From Ilex aquifolium (lineage: Eukaryota > Streptophyta > Magnoliopsida > Aquifoliales > Aquifoliaceae), in NCBI GenBank assembly GCA_951799425.1, contig OX637392.1, positions 35,995,593 to 36,059,592 of the forward strand: 64,000 nt of DNA, read 5' to 3'. Below are positions 1 through 11,925 of the stretch, piece by piece. A model generated the notes under the pieces. The model made no database searches. It was not told where the DNA came from and saw only the letters and a list, made by a program, of their open reading frames with translations. Both the position numbers and the translations under genes were made by a program. Numbering within the stretch: position 1 is the first letter of the stretch; each line of letters opens with the position of its first letter.

Positions 1-828
1 TAGAGTGAGGTCCACTCTACTATTTCTGGGTTTAGGTGTGACAGAGGGACGATATACCTTTTGCGGGAATGGATTCGTCAATGTTGTGTGAGACAATACA
101 TGCCCTTCCTAAAGTGGTTTGTGATGTGACTCTATGAGGAAAGATTGAGATTGTTTGTGTTTGTAGTGGGTGAACAAGGTAGGTTCATTGTCTAGATTCC
201 TAAGATGCAACCAACATACATGAGATATTTGAGAAAATGTTTACTGAAGTATTCTTTATTTACTCTGATTCATAAATATTTACTTATGTATTGAATTATT
301 GTATTCCGTAAACTGGAGATCGTTATAACTAACATTGTTTTACTTCTAAAAGTTATATATGCTATTTTTCAAAAGAGACTTCCTTATTCTATGTTTTAAA
401 AATATTGTTTGGATTTGAGAGAAATTTCCTATAGGCTTTTGCTCACCCCCTACAACAACATTTACAGATTTTGTTGTAGAGGAGGATGTCGAATTCAATG
501 AGAAGGTAGATTTTGAGACCGGAGTCGATCAAGATGGTGATCCTGGTGGCGAGGCTTAGAGTTATTTCTATAGCTAATTAATTTTGAATTAATTATTTGG
601 GGATGTCATAAACATTCGGTAATTAGTAGTTTATTTGGAGAACTCGTATTATTTAGATGTTTTGGATTTAAGGTTGGAGAAATTTACTTTAATTAGTTTT
701 GGGGGTTTTTTTTACCTATAATGCATGGTGAATGGTTTTGATATATGTTTGGATTCTTTTTAGTTACTCTCATGATTTATTGGTTTGTAGATAATTAATG
801 CCTAGATTGTTAAATTTGGGGTGTTACA
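1..828 (+). mobile_element. 3' part of an L1/A-type gypsy LTR (5' LTR, cut by window edge)
   Basis: The segment ends in GGGGTGTTACA directly before a PBS, as a gypsy 5' LTR should. It shares blocks with the LTRs at 29500-31362 and 33558-35805: a 'cgtcaatg...ccttcctaaag' tract near 85-115, GCTCACCCCC at 441-450, an acceptor-like TTTACAG ending at 467, and an open 92-nt frame from 468 to a TAG at 557-559. The start of this LTR lies outside the window. It is one of the most diverged copies here, so it is probably an old insertion. Confidence 0.75.
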
Positions 829-2203
829 GAGTGGTATCAGAGCTTAGACTTTAAGTCTTACATGGAACCTATAGGTTCTAGACTACCACTGGAGTATTAG
901 GTTATGTTGAAGGAATGTTAGACTTGAATTTATTGGAAGTTACATGTTTATAAGATAAGAGTGAGTTGCTTCTTTGTTAGGTTATGGATTGTTGACATAC
1001 TCAAATTCTTGTAGTTTAGCTACCTTAGAAGAATTGATGTACTTTTTGAGATGGGTATTCTAGTTGTGCACCATACAGTTATGGTTTAGTTTAAAAAATG
1101 GATGGTGTTTCATTTTTGGTCAGTAGGGGACGCTATGCATGAATCTTGAAGGCATTGGGTTTTGGTTATAAGACACAAGTTTTGGGCTGTCATTGAGAGT
1201 ATTGGTATAGTGAATAAAGGGTATGAGATATGATTAGTGACAAAAGACACTCAAACTCAAATTGGACAATTGTAGCATAACCATTAGTCAAGCAGACTAC
1301 ATTTCACTAATTGGAAAGCAAGCTTCCACCGTTATTTAGACTTTGATTTAGAGACACCCCCATGTTGATTGAAGTGTTTTGATGGATAACAAGATAGAAT
1401 GTGATTATGGTTTGGTCCCTTGTCGATTCTAAGTATTCTATTCTACTATTAGTATTGCTTATATTTTTGGAAGTCAAGGAGATGTGATAACCCAATCTAG
1501 ATGTGCGGAGGTAAGGGTCAACTTAGATGTTTTTAAGATAGACTAAGTTTTGAATAATAAGTTTATAGAAAGTTTTGTGTGTTAATCAAAAGTCATAGAA
1601 ATTGAGGAACAAATGTAGTTTTGGTTTGACGATGGGAACCATGGCAGTGTTATGTTTTCTTCTAAGGTGAGTATGGTGGTATGAGATAGTATACTTCTCA
1701 AATATAATCAATTGAAGGGATTTGATGAAGTGACCTCAAATGGAAGCCAAATTTGGAATAACAATAAAATTATGGTTATGATTCTTAAATGAACAGGTGA
1801 TTGTTTCATAACCATGAACTTGAGGTTACCAATATTAGTTTGAAATTATTACAAAGAATTGATTAAATTTATTTTTGAAGTATTAATGGATTAGAAGGGT
1901 CATACATAGGATACTCATTGAGGATGTTATACTTTGGTAATTTTATTTCATTGTGGGCTTAGTTCACTGCACTTAGACTCTCTAAAGTACTAACAATCGA
2001 GAATCTCTTAGTTGAGTATGAAGTTAATAGTTAACTTGTATTTACAAATTTTGATTGAAAATTAAGGTCGAGTTATGGAAACGAACTTATAGACATGTAA
2101 AAAGAAAATCTAGGAAATCTGATTAAGTTGTAGTAGTCACCTTTAACCCTCGATATTGTATGTTTACAGAGTATAGAGGTTTAAAAGCTCGAGGTCAAAT
2201 ATA
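829..2203 (+). mobile_element. Interior of non-coding L1 (LARD-like) element, copy 1, truncated
   Basis: The segment follows the PBS and matches the interior of the second L1 copy at 31363-33230 block by block. Shared tracts include 'taggttaggttaaag' just after the PBS, the block around 1350-1570 matching 32040-32270, and 1795-2203 matching 32820-33225. No gag or pol reading frame is visible in either copy. Relative to copy 2, this copy lacks about 230 bp near 1315 and has a different ~220 bp at 1572-1793. Similarity stops near 2203, where unrelated gag sequence begins, so the element is truncated there. Confidence 0.7.
832..843 (+). other. Primer-binding site (tRNA-iMet type)
   Basis: TGGTATCAGAGC begins three bases after the LTR end. 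It is the standard complement of the 3' end of plant initiator-Met tRNA used by Ty3/gypsy and many Copia elements. Confidence 0.85.
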
Positions 2204-4140
2204 ATGCCATCTTTTTCGTGGCCTTTCAGCCCCTTCCTCTCACTCCTCTTCCTCTAGAGTGAGTCTGTCATAAGCCTTGAACCTACGGCATAGGGTTTTC
2301 TTGATCATATTGAGCTGCTCTTTGACCGCAGCTGAATATCTAAATTTCTTCTGTATATCTTCTTTGGAAGAATCGTCTTAAGGGAAACGCCCTTTTCCTC
2401 ACAGGCTTCTCTACATCGCCCACGTTGCCAACACTCAAGTCTACCTTATTTCACATGATTTTGGATTGCCCAACCTCCACCATGTTAATAGCGGCAGACT
2501 CCTAGAAAGGATCCTTATCAACTCCCACTTCTAGCTTGCCTTTGTCTCTGAAGATCAAATGGCCTTTGGTCAGGCCGTCCTGAATGACATTATGAAAAAA
2601 TACAGTTATTAGTAGGGCTCCAAAGATTGTGTCATTTGTAATTTTTCTTACTCTTTAGCTCTGTGGCCGAGAGAATACTGTGCCTAAATGACAGTTTGAT
2701 AATATCGTCCAAGTAGATGTTCGAAGATCTGGTTGGCCTTCGAAATGTCAAAATCATATGTCCAATTATTGCCATCACTAGCTCCTTTGTCAGTGCTCGA
2801 TGAAACTTATGCCTGATCCTCTGAGGCCCTAGCTAAGGCCTTGCACACATGTGGCCATATGGCCATTATCTCTGCCAGGTTTACCTCAAGCTCCTGGTCA
2901 GGCTTGACTAAAAGGATTTTTATATTGGGGTGTTGGTAGTACATACCCTTGGATGCGTTTCTTCGGTTCAATTCCTCTAGCTGGTTGCTCGCGTCGCCAA
3001 TTCAAACAAGTCGTTGAAATCCATTCCTTCAAATTTCTTCCATAGTTCGAAACTTAGACCATTTTGCACAATACACACGTATTCCATCTCAGGCAAGGCC
3101 AACCTATACCTGTTCTTGGCCTTTCTGAAACACGCAATGTACTACTCCGTGGTTTCTCCCATCATCTGGTACAATATGGCCAAATCGACCTTTGCCACTT
3201 CAGGCTTAGTGTGGTAAAACTGAGCATGAAACTTGTCCTCTAACTGCTGCCAACTTAACATGGAGTTGGGCGGCAAGTCAATATACCATCTGAAGGTTGT
3301 CTCAATCAAAGCATTAGCAAAAACATCAACTTTAGAAACTCATTCGCCCTCGCCTCGCCATGTTGTATGGTAAAACAGTCAATATGGTCCACGGTCGATT
3401 GACCGTCTTCTCCTGAGAAAGTTGTGAACACTAGGACCTTATGCCCCTGAGGGTACTCATATTCCCTGTTTACCCATATTCCCTGTTTACCCAGTCAGTG
3501 TATGGTTTCCGATATATCGGCTTTGTAACATGCCTTGTAGCAAGTCCATTTTGTTCTTGAATGATTTCGTCAAGTTGTTCTCTATTCATGACTACATGGG
3601 GTGCCGCTAGTAGGACAATCAGAAGTTGCCTTCTTTGCCCCCTGAACTCAGGATTCGGAGCCATATCCTCTTGGAAAAGAGGTTTGTTGTTTCTCTAATG
3701 GGCATTTCTGACTTGTGGCACCCTTGGGGGCAACACATACAATAGAAATAGTGGTGCCTCTACTACTACTACTTGTATAGGGGAAAAACAGTATCTGCCT
3801 TGTTCCCCCTGGACGATTCAGACTGTCAAACAATCTCTCTAGTGCCTGCCTAGTGCAGCCAGATTCTTCTCTTATCAAGTCCCCTAGGCCATTGATGAAC
3901 CCGGACACCTACTAGGAGACTTCCTGCAACAACGCTTTAATCGAAGCCTCCGACTCTGAGTCGGATTCTCAATTTTCTTGCACCCCAAGCAGAGGCAATT
4001 CTTCCTACAGGTTGGGTATACCAGACCTGCCTTCTTCAACAATTTTGTGCACTTGAGGCACTTCTGATGAGCCTATTTTGGCCTTTCCATGGGTGTTTGC
4101 CATGCTGCTACTTGGGGTCTCATCGGGCATGCCAAAGTCT
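2204..4140 (-). pseudogene. Decayed Tat/Ogre-type Ty3/gypsy Gag
   Basis: Minus-strand translation in pieces gives a recognisable plant retrotransposon Gag. From upstream to downstream: an N-terminal part (3908-3648), 'KPYTDWVNREYG', 'FTTFSGEDGQSTVDHID' (about 3430-3370), 'WYIDLPPNSMLSWQQLEDKF' (about 3290-3230), 'ILYQMMGETTE' then a TAG, 'NRYRLALPEMEY', 'ELWKKFEGMDFNDLFELA', and a later 'YDFDISKANQIFEHLL'. These blocks are typical of the capsid region of the Tat lineage (retrotransposon gag family). An exact 17-bp tandem duplication (3459-3475 and 3476-3492) breaks the frame, and several stops follow. No protease or RT lies beside it. The ends are approximate. Confidence 0.7.
3459..3492. repeat. 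17-bp exact tandem duplication in the gag remnant
   Basis: atattccctgtttaccc occurs twice without a gap. Because 17 is not a multiple of three, it destroys the gag frame. It is a replication-slippage type mutation after the element lost function. Confidence 0.85.
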
Positions 4141-6886
4141 GGCTGGACTTAAGATCCAAACATGTATGACCTTATCTACTAGAAACAGTGTGAGGTTCTT
4201 AAATCGTGATTGTTCAAGGGATTGTAACGAGGCATAAAATTACCTCTAATTTTTTTTTTGTATGCATTGGAAATCAAGGACTTAAACAATTTCCAACTTG
4301 TAATTGACTGGACAAGAATGTAAAAGATAACTAGAATGTAAAGTAACAAAGAAACTAAACTTGGTAGATGAAATAGTTATTGTACTTAACATTAAACGGA
4401 AAAGAAAAATCACTGGAGCAATGGATTATAAGTTAAAGTAAATTTCCTAGGAAAATAAGCTGAGTAAAAAAGAGGCCGGTTCTATGTAGAGTTGTTGTGT
4501 TGATTGATGATTCTCTTATGGTAGCCTTGCCTTCATTATTTATAGGAGATGGTCCCTAACCATTGAAGCCATCTTTTTCGGCCATCACTGTAATCATGAT
4601 CTCATCCTTCGAGATGTACAATCGTGCACTAAATCATCTCTAGATAACTGTTCATGATGTCATGTTTTCTCGTTTCTTGAGATTCTTAGAGTCCCACTTC
4701 CTTAACCGCACTGTTAGGCTTGGTCTCTCACTAACACTTTGTTGACTATCAGATCATTTCCATGTGTCATCCTTAAATTTTACTATTTTGGGTGTAAACA
4801 ATATCCATTTGATCTGTCGTTCAAACTTTCCTCCAAAAAAACTTTTTTAAGACAAAATATGTGTTCCACTCGAAAAGAAAAGTTAATGGCCAACGACAGA
4901 GACAATGACCATTAGACCGACCATTAGATCAACCATTAACCTGACTAACAACAGAGACAATAAACATTGGGCCAACCGGACCGCTAACCTCTTTTTCATA
5001 TGTATTTGATTGAGTAATGCTATTGACACTTAAAAAATTGACTTAATTTGTTAACCTAATAATATGTCAAGTGATGAAGTCTCACTAAAGAAGTCTAAGA
5101 ATCACAATCACTACAACAATATTGGATCACTAGGTCAATAAATTAGATTAATTTTTTAAATCCCCATAACATTACTCGTATTTAATTAACACAAAAATGA
5201 CCAGTGTCAGTACGTCCAACGAAACGCCTTGACGCACGTGCAAAGTCGCGTTGACGCTCTAGATGGGCCGCAGATGTTGCACGCTCTCACGAGCCAGGAG
5301 AGTGCAGCTCATGTTCTTTAGTCTTTGATTCAATTCCTAATTGAAAGTTTGTGTGTTTTTGTCCGACACATATGTAACTTTCTGTGTTCAGATTTAAACA
5401 TATATATATCTGATAAAAAAAAAACAAAAATAATTTTCTCTTTAGTAAACAATTTTAGTTATTAATGTCTACTTCTTAATTGTATTGACTTTTGCGTTAG
5501 CATTGTATGTTTCTCATAATTTGAGTATTATATATTTTTAATAAAATTAGGAAAATTGAAAAAAATTGTCCAATTACTCTTAAAACAAAAAATAACAACT
5601 AGACAATCCATAATTTTGTATTAATTCCGTCACATATCATCATATCGTTACCGATTTTAACTCAAATTCATCAAGTAATATGATAATTGTAACTTAATTT
5701 ATATCCAATTTTACCGAATAATCTAATTATTCCGATTGAATTTAACAAATAAGATAGTGATTTTAAAAATAATAATGTATAAACATTTATCTTAGAAAGT
5801 CACTGACAGAGCACATAACTCTACGCATTATAACTTCCGTCACCCTCGAGACAAGCACATATTAGTACTTAACTTTCTCGAAACTTCCAACCATTACACC
5901 TTTGCAACTACATCACAATATTCAGGTATATTAAGGGGCAATACATTGTTGTGCGATGATGAATTGTTTCATAAGATACTTTATGTATAGATTTTTTTTA
6001 TTTTTGAAAACATGGGGGATACCACGGCCTCGTAGAACAAAGGGTTGTCCCATTTATAAGCCAATGGCTATAGTTGTTCGTCTGTCACTTTTTTTTTTTT
6101 TTTATCAGTAGGACCCACAACCACTCACACTTAAAAGTGTGAGGGCAGTGGAGCCTATTTAAACTTACACACACACCCAAGGTTATTCGATGTGGGATAG
6201 CCCCAGCCCCTACCCCTACCCACGCAGGTTCTAAAGTCTCACCCAACCTATGGTCATGTGTCACTTGATTCTCTACAAATACAGACTATTGCCCTTGCTT
6301 GTATTGTTCAACTTTCTTTCCTCACATTGGTGTTCAGAATAGAAATTTACAACATTAATATCGGACAGTGTTTTATACCAAAGACATAATATTTATAATC
6401 TTTTGCAAACTCCATTATTACTGAGAAAGTTGAAGAAAGTTGAACATACAGATCAAGAATGGCAGAATGTGAACCACTAGTCCGTCGACCATATTATACC
6501 GCCTTTATCCGTGATCTGATAGGCCAGATTAATATGAACAAGGTACGAGTATGGGCATGATTATACCCGCGTTATAGATGATGTGAAAAATCTAATAAAT
6601 AAGAAAAAAAAAATAGGAGGAAAAAAGTGAAATTCTAAGATCAGATTTTAACTTTTCGAGAAAGGGAGGTTGGGATCCAATTTCTTCCGGAGAAATATAT
6701 AAGGTAAACAAATTTTATTCGTGTATCCTCCCTTTAGTGATTGAAATTATCACCACCCTATGTAACATGATTATTCCAATCCCTTGAATACTTTCTTGAT
6801 GTGAACGCATATATAATCAAACTCGAGGTCCATAAGAGTAATGCTACATATATGCACAAATGTTATTAGTCAAACATATCTCGGCA
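4141..6886. other. Unassigned AT-rich stretch, possible LTR/leader of the Tat element at its left end
   Basis: No supported gene. On the minus strand near 4538-4550 there is CCTATAAATAATG, a good TATA-box match about 400 bp upstream of the gag remnant, so 4141-5000 may be the leader or LTR of that element; no LTR pair was found. Elsewhere I see A- or T-runs, a short palindrome ctcacacttaaaagtgtgag (6125-6144), and a 'gatgtgggat' tract at 6189-6198 of the kind common in plant intergenic DNA. Confidence 0.4.
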
Positions 6887-7165
6887 TTTTTTTTTTCTAC
6901 AGGATGTCTAGATTTGTGTCGACTACTTCCTCGAGTTTTGAAACGATCACCGTAATTCAAGCTAGTTTAAGAATATGTCCCTTGAGGAACAAGAGTGACT
7001 GACCCAGCTTTGAGACGACCACAGTAATTCAAGCTAATTTAAGGACATGTCCCTTGAGGAACAAGGGTGGCTGACCCTTAGAGAGTGTGCAAAGTATCGA
7101 ACCCGAGACGTCTTACTTGCAAGATAACATACTTAATCACTGGACCACCCTAAAAGTTTATCTTG
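6887..7165 (-). mobile_element. tRNA-derived SINE (minus strand)
   Basis: Read on the minus strand, the head has an A-box-like TGGTCCAGTGATTAAG (about 7145-7130) and, ~35 nt on, a B-box-like GGGTTCGATAC (about 7103-7093), the internal RNA polymerase III promoter layout of tRNA-derived plant SINEs. The body ends in an A-run (plus-strand T-run at about 6888-6896). Candidate target-site duplications flank it: tatctcggc on the left and tatcttggc on the right, one mismatch. The exact head boundary is uncertain. The body contains a 72-bp tandem duplication. Confidence 0.6.
6940..7083. repeat. 72-bp direct duplication inside the SINE body
   Basis: Two adjacent copies (from 6940 and from 7012) share 'gtaattcaagcta', 'gtcccttgaggaacaag' and 'gctgaccc'-type blocks with several base differences. 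The duplication is therefore not recent and may be characteristic of this SINE subfamily. Confidence 0.8.
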
Positions 7166-7167
7166 GC

Positions 7168-7240
7168 CTTTAATATTTGATCATCCAACGCCAATATGTT
7201 GGCGTTGAATTGGCAATTGAATTATAAAATATTAAAGGAA
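7168..7240. repeat. Nested inverted repeat (hairpin)
   Basis: Outer arms cctttaatattt and aaatattaaagg enclose a perfect inner hairpin, caacgccaa-tatg-ttggcgttg (7186-7207). The structure could be a tiny foldback element or a remnant of one. No TSD was recognised. Confidence 0.55.
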
Positions 7241-7274
7241 ATCTATGTAATCCTCCTTTTCTCCTCTATAGATT

Positions 7275-7520
7275 AAATATTGAATGCAACGGTGACACCA
7301 TGTCGCTATTGATGACATGGTATCACCAACCAATAATAAATCTCAAATAGGAAAGGTGAACCCCACTTGGGCTAACATGGCAGAAGAGTGAGGAGTTATT
7401 TGCTTACATAACATGTTAGTTATTGATTTTTGTGGGGTCCATCTGCTTATGTATTTTAGTATTACTAGTTGGTGATACCACATCACCTTGCCACGTGATA
7501 TCACCGTTGTAAGAATATTT
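7275..7520. mobile_element. Foldback MITE, ~246 bp
   Basis: The first ~95 bases are an imperfect inverted copy of the last ~95. Matching blocks are aaatatt, caacggtgac/caacggtgat, gatgacatggtatcaccaac/gatgtggtatcaccaact, and gaaccccac/ggaccccac near the centre. It has no coding capacity. Long arms with little loop are typical of foldback MITEs. The superfamily is not clear because no convincing TSD is visible. Confidence 0.7.
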
Positions 7521-8167
7521 TTTCCTTCTCTATAGCCCTTTCCCTCCTCGAAGTAGTAGCCCCCTCCCCCTTTCATCGAACATCCCCATCTTGCCCGTCT
7601 TTTCCCACTATAGAACACACAACCCCTTCCTACGGTTGTTGTGGAGGGCACGTGTCTGGCTCTGTATGTGTGTTTGTGTGTGCGTGCTTGGAATAATTGG
7701 ATATTTTTTAGTAGATTGATTTTGACCCAATAAAGGCTAAGATTGGATTAATGGATTTACAGTTATTTTGACTTAGTTAGCAACAACGGTGCAATCTTGG
7801 CATGTCTTGAATAGCTTTCTGATGATGTAAGCTTTTCTATAAACATTATTCAGTGGAGGGAATCTTGCTGTTTGCAATGATAGTAAGTAGTCCCCGAGTT
7901 AGTGTCAACGAATGACCCAATAGTTTAAACAAATATTAGGGGTGGTTGTTGTAATTTATCCAAAATAAAAAAATTAATTAATCCAAAGTCCAAACTTGAA
8001 AGGAAACAAATAAGTTTGAACATATAAAAATTGAGCTTATACTAGAGATTAATATTAAACATGTGGCATGAAAAACATTAAATTATTTTTTAAAACAAGC
8101 ATTAAACTTGCAACGGCAATACCTTGTAGACGATACTCTCTCATAAAATGTCAAATTTACATCCTTC
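7521..8167. other. No recognised feature
   Basis: Holds a short GT-rich tract around 7664-7690 and otherwise unremarkable AT-rich sequence. The 102-aa minus-strand frame across 7343-7651 runs through the MITE and is not credible as a gene. Confidence 0.5.
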
Positions 8168-8536
8168 TGTTATAGAATATAACAATATCTAATTAGATTA
8201 TATTAAACTGTATAAAGTCTAACTTATACACAAATCAAAGCAGAATGTATAGAAATCAAAACCAGTGCACTTACAATGATGCAGAGTAGCACGAACAGTA
8301 AAATCCAGAAATCCAGAAATCCAATAATAAAAACAATAATCCGAGCCCTGCGTAATCATAGTTTCCTTAAGATAGATTTGCTCTCCCTCGGTGCTGAAGG
8401 TTGATAGGCAATTGTCTCCCAGGATAGAATAGATTTCGTTCTTGAAGATACATCACTTCAATCTCTAAAACTCTAATGAACACAATTATGTGTTTATACT
8501 TGAACCGAATTTGAAATAATAATGCAACAATATGCA

Positions 8537-8557
8537 CAGAGAGAGAGAGAGAGAGAG
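8537..8557. repeat. (GA)n microsatellite
   Basis: An uninterrupted GA run within the Copia 3' LTR. Confidence 0.85.
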
Positions 8558-8740
8558 GGAAGAAAGACTGAACACTTAATTCAGAATTTTTGATAATTGA
8601 GAGAACTAGAATGAGAGAGCGATTCTTAAATTGTTTAATGGTTTGTTTTAGGAGTGCCAAGAATCACCTATTTATAGACTCATAAGTGGCTTTTCATAAA
8701 TGGTATATCCATATGTAATGGTACTTTTTAGTCCAAAGGG

Positions 8741-8925
8741 TATCAATGGTGACTTTATGAAAAGGTACAACCATTTGAAATGGTGTCTTTTAGTCCAAGA
8801 GATATCAATGGTGACTTTATGAAAAGTTGCGACTATTTGTAATGATGTCTTTTAACCAAAAGATGTTAATGGTGACTTTATGAAAAGATATAACTATTTG
8901 GATTGGTTTCTTTAATAAAAAAGTC
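8741..8925. repeat. 62-bp tandem repeats in the Copia LTR
   Basis: Units begin at 8741, 8803 and about 8865 with tatcaatggtgactttatga or a close variant; a partial, older unit precedes them. The same array, with two units left, reappears in the truncated LTR from 11180. It therefore belonged to the LTR before insertion. Confidence 0.8.
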
Positions 8926-9685
8926 ACCAATTTTGAATTAGTAGTCTTTCATATCATATTCACTTCACACCTTTTCAATTGCTCCCAAAAGTCACGAAGA
9001 CTTTAACAACATTTTCAATTGCTCCCAAAAGTCACAAAGATTTTGATAATTTCTCATTCACTACTTAATGGTTTTTTAAATAAATATACCATTATTTCCA
9101 ACAATTCCCCATATGAATGAAAATTCAATGTATGATAATGCAGACGCTAGTTGAAGTACATGTGAAAGGTTACTGCATCTAGATAAGTAGCCAATGGCCT
9201 TGAACTTTCCGTAGTGAGAAATTATCAGATTTACTTGGCTATCCAGTGGACATGATTTCTTTGAACTATCAACCGTTTGTGTAAACCAAGACAATAGAAT
9301 TCACACAGTATCCCTTCAGACATAGTTGATTCTTATGTTTGTGTTCATTTTGGCCTTGACCACCATTTGGTTTCATGAGTAATTTTATAATAATCAGCCA
9401 ACGATTCTCATAGAAGTGGCCCCTTCTTTACTCCCATAGGTGATTTCTGATTAAGAGTATCCTGCTATATCCCACTTGTACATTTCTAAGTCACAGAATA
9501 TCATTAAAAGTGTAATTTGCCCTAGTTCTCACGGCAGATGTGCACTGTCTCATCATAGGAATGGGAAGGAGTTTAGAAAATCTCCTCAATGCGTACTGAG
9601 TTACACATAATTCGGTTGTCCCTTTGAACTTAGATCTTGAGATCTCCAGTCAGCTAAGTTGGGTTGTCATTATGGTGTCTCTTGG

Positions 9686-11170
9686 TTAAGTAATAGACTT
9701 TAAGTCTATTCCTCTCGATGAACTTTCTACTTGCTCCCTAGTCAAACCTTTTGTAAACGAATCTGCAATATTATCCTTTGGCTTCACATAGTCAACGAAT
9801 ATAATACCATTAGATAGCAATTGTCTAGCGGTATTGTGTTTTACAATATATGTGTCTAGACTTACCATTATACATACAATTCTGTGCCATTCCAATCATA
9901 GATTGGCTATCACAGTGAATGCATATTGTAGGCACATGCTTTGACCAATTTGGAATATCCTCTAAGAAGTTATGAAGTCATTCTACTTCTTCTTCAGCTT
10001 TATCTAAGGCAATGAACTCAAATTCTATTGTAGATCTAGCAATACAAATTTGCTTTGAGGATTTCCAAGACACTGCTGCACTACCCAAGGTAAAGACATA
10101 TCCACTTGTGGATTTTAAATCTTTAGTATCAGATATCCAATTGGCATCGGTATATTCCTCGAGTATTGTTGGGTACTTCGTATAGTGCAAGCCATAGTTT
10201 TGAGTATGTTTTAAATATCCCAAAACTCCAATAATTATTTTTTTGTGGTCTTTTCCAGGATTACTTGTATATCAACTTAGTTTACTCAACACCTAGGTCT
10301 TTTATTTCAAACCTATTTGTCAACATCCGCATGGTAGCTTTAATGACATCGTTTTGCTGTCTATAATTAGCATGTCGTCAACATAAAGGCATACAATAAC
10401 GTATCCACTATGAATACTCTTGACGTATGCATATTTGTCACACTCATTTATTTTTAACTCATTTGACAACATTATGTTATCAAAATTTTCATGCCACTAC
10501 TTCGGTTCTTGTTTTAAACCATATAGAGATTTAACAAGCTTGCATACTTTATTTTCTTGTCCATTAACAATGAACCCCTCAGGTTGTTCCATGTATATTT
10601 CTTCATCTAATTCACCATTCAAGAATGCTTTTTTTACATCTATTTGATGTATTTCAAGACCATTCAATGTAGCTATAGCAATTAACATTCATATGGAAGT
10701 AATTCGAGTAACTGATGAATAAGTATCAAAATAATCCAATCTTTCCCTTTGTTTATATCATTTGGCTACAAATTTAGCTTTGTACTTGTCAATGGGTCCA
10801 TCGACTTTCATCTTCTTTTTAAAGATCCATTTGCAGTCTAAATGTTTGTTACCTGGTGGAAGATCCACCAACTCCCATATATGATTTCTTATAATGGATT
10901 CGATTTCAGAATCGACAGTTAGCTTCTTTCCAATAAGGAGCTTCGGGGGAGGACATAGCTTCTTTGAAACTTTGAGGATCATTTTCAAATAGGTAAGTTA
11001 GAAAATTAGGACAAAATGACTTTGAAGTCTTTGTTCTCTTGCTACGTCTAGGTTCATCTTCAATAAACTCCTCGTTTTGACCATTACTAGTCGTAACATT
11101 AATTGGTCTCTTTAATGAACTTGATTTATGTGATACATTAAATGGAATATTATTTTTAAAGAATGACGCA
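9686..11170 (-). pseudogene. Copia pol remnant: RT and RNase H
   Basis: Minus-strand pieces in order: 'EPRRSKRTKTSKSF' (about 11045), 'HIWELVDLPPGNKHLDCKWI' with 'KYKAKFVAK' (the start of RT), 'NGLEIHQIDVKKAFLNGELD' and 'VCKLVKSLYGLKQ' (10688-10497), the catalytic 'LYVDDMLIIDS' (about 10390-10360), then the RNase H blocks '[20 protein letters not shown]' (10223-9978) and 'DNIADSFTKGL'. This is the order of plant Ty1/copia pol. Frameshifts and stops separate the pieces, and integrase is absent. The YVDD motif itself is preserved, but no full enzyme could be made. Confidence 0.85.
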
Positions 11171-11179
11171 TTCCTTGAT

Positions 11180-11481
11180 TATATCAATGGTGACTTTATG
11201 AAAAGTTGTGACTATTTGTAATTGTGTCTTTTAACCAAAAGATGTTAATGGTGACTTTATGAAAATATAGAACTATTTGGATTGGTGTCTTTAATCAAAA
11301 GTCACCAACTTTGAATTAGTTGTCTTTCATGTCATATCCACTTCACACATTTTCAATTGCTCCCAAAAGTCACAAAGACTTTAACAATCTTTTCAATTGA
11401 TCCCAAAAGTCATAAGGACTTTAATAATTTCTCATTCACTACTTAATAATTTTTTAAATAAATATACCATTATTTCCAACA
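11180..11481 (-). repeat. Truncated Copia 5' LTR
   Basis: About 300 bp matching 8803-9103 closely, including the tandem units and the terminal TTCCAACA (minus TGTTGGAA). The pol remnant begins abruptly beyond 11180. Confidence 0.75.
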
Positions 11482-11925
11482 CCATCCTTATGCACATAAC
11501 AGAACAATCTAAATGAAAACCATGCAGCATCTCACTAATAGCTTGACACTTCCCATCGTACTTCTTGAAAAGCTATGCATACGATGACTTGGAGTAGTAA
11601 TGGAGGAATCTTCTTCCTCAATCCTTAAGATAATCCGAAGTCATTGGTGGGCTATGGCATGATATCATCGCCTAGCCGTAGCCATACACCAGTTGCGCTC
11701 AATATAACTGGATCCATGGGCAACATCAAAATATGTAAACTTCCTAGTAAATATTTCGGTGATTGCTATCAACATTATAATTGATCATTCACAATAAAAG
11801 TAAATATATGATAAAAGTAAAGATTTATAAAATTCCCAAAAACCATATCAAGGTCAGGTCTAATGGACCCAATTGATTTGGGCCCAAGTTAAGGAGCCAT
11901 AAATAATATAAATGAATAGTTCATT
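11482..11925. other. No recognised feature
   Basis: Mixed-composition sequence right of the Copia element. I found no reading frame, repeat or family resemblance. Confidence 0.5.

Larger units (their letters stand above)
8168..9103 (-). repeat. Copia 3' LTR
   Basis: On the minus strand it starts TGTTGGAAATA at 9103 and can end in ATTCTATAACA at 8168. The 9103-8740 part matches the partial LTR at 11481-11180. The distal end is inferred from the terminal TG/CA rule and carries less certainty. A (GA)n tract (about 8537-8557) lies inside. Confidence 0.65.
8168..11481 (-). mobile_element. Internally deleted Ty1/copia element
   Basis: On the minus strand the order is partial 5' LTR (11481-11180), a fused late pol fragment (about 11170-9686), a short spacer, a polypurine tract (CATATGGGGAAT, plus 9104-9115) and a 3' LTR (9103-8168). 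Both LTR copies begin TGTTGGAAATAATGG. Gag, protease and integrase are missing: the 5' LTR fragment joins directly to the region just upstream of RT, so one large deletion removed the LTR end, PBS, gag and the first half of pol. No matching 5-bp TSD could be confirmed (ccatc to the right, ccttc to the left). Confidence 0.75.

Noticed and set aside
832..843. TGGTATCAGAGC-like sequences as possible tRNA gene pieces (also 22587, 31368, 35810, 63335)
   Set aside because: Each sits a few bases inside an LTR end and lacks tRNA cloverleaf context. They are primer-binding sites.
7343..7651. 102-codon minus-strand frame
   Set aside because: Runs from unique sequence through the arm of the foldback MITE; no domain.
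8168..11486. 5-bp TSD for the Copia element (ccttc/ccatc)
   Set aside because: Only partly matching; the outer LTR end is inferred, so a TSD cannot be claimed.
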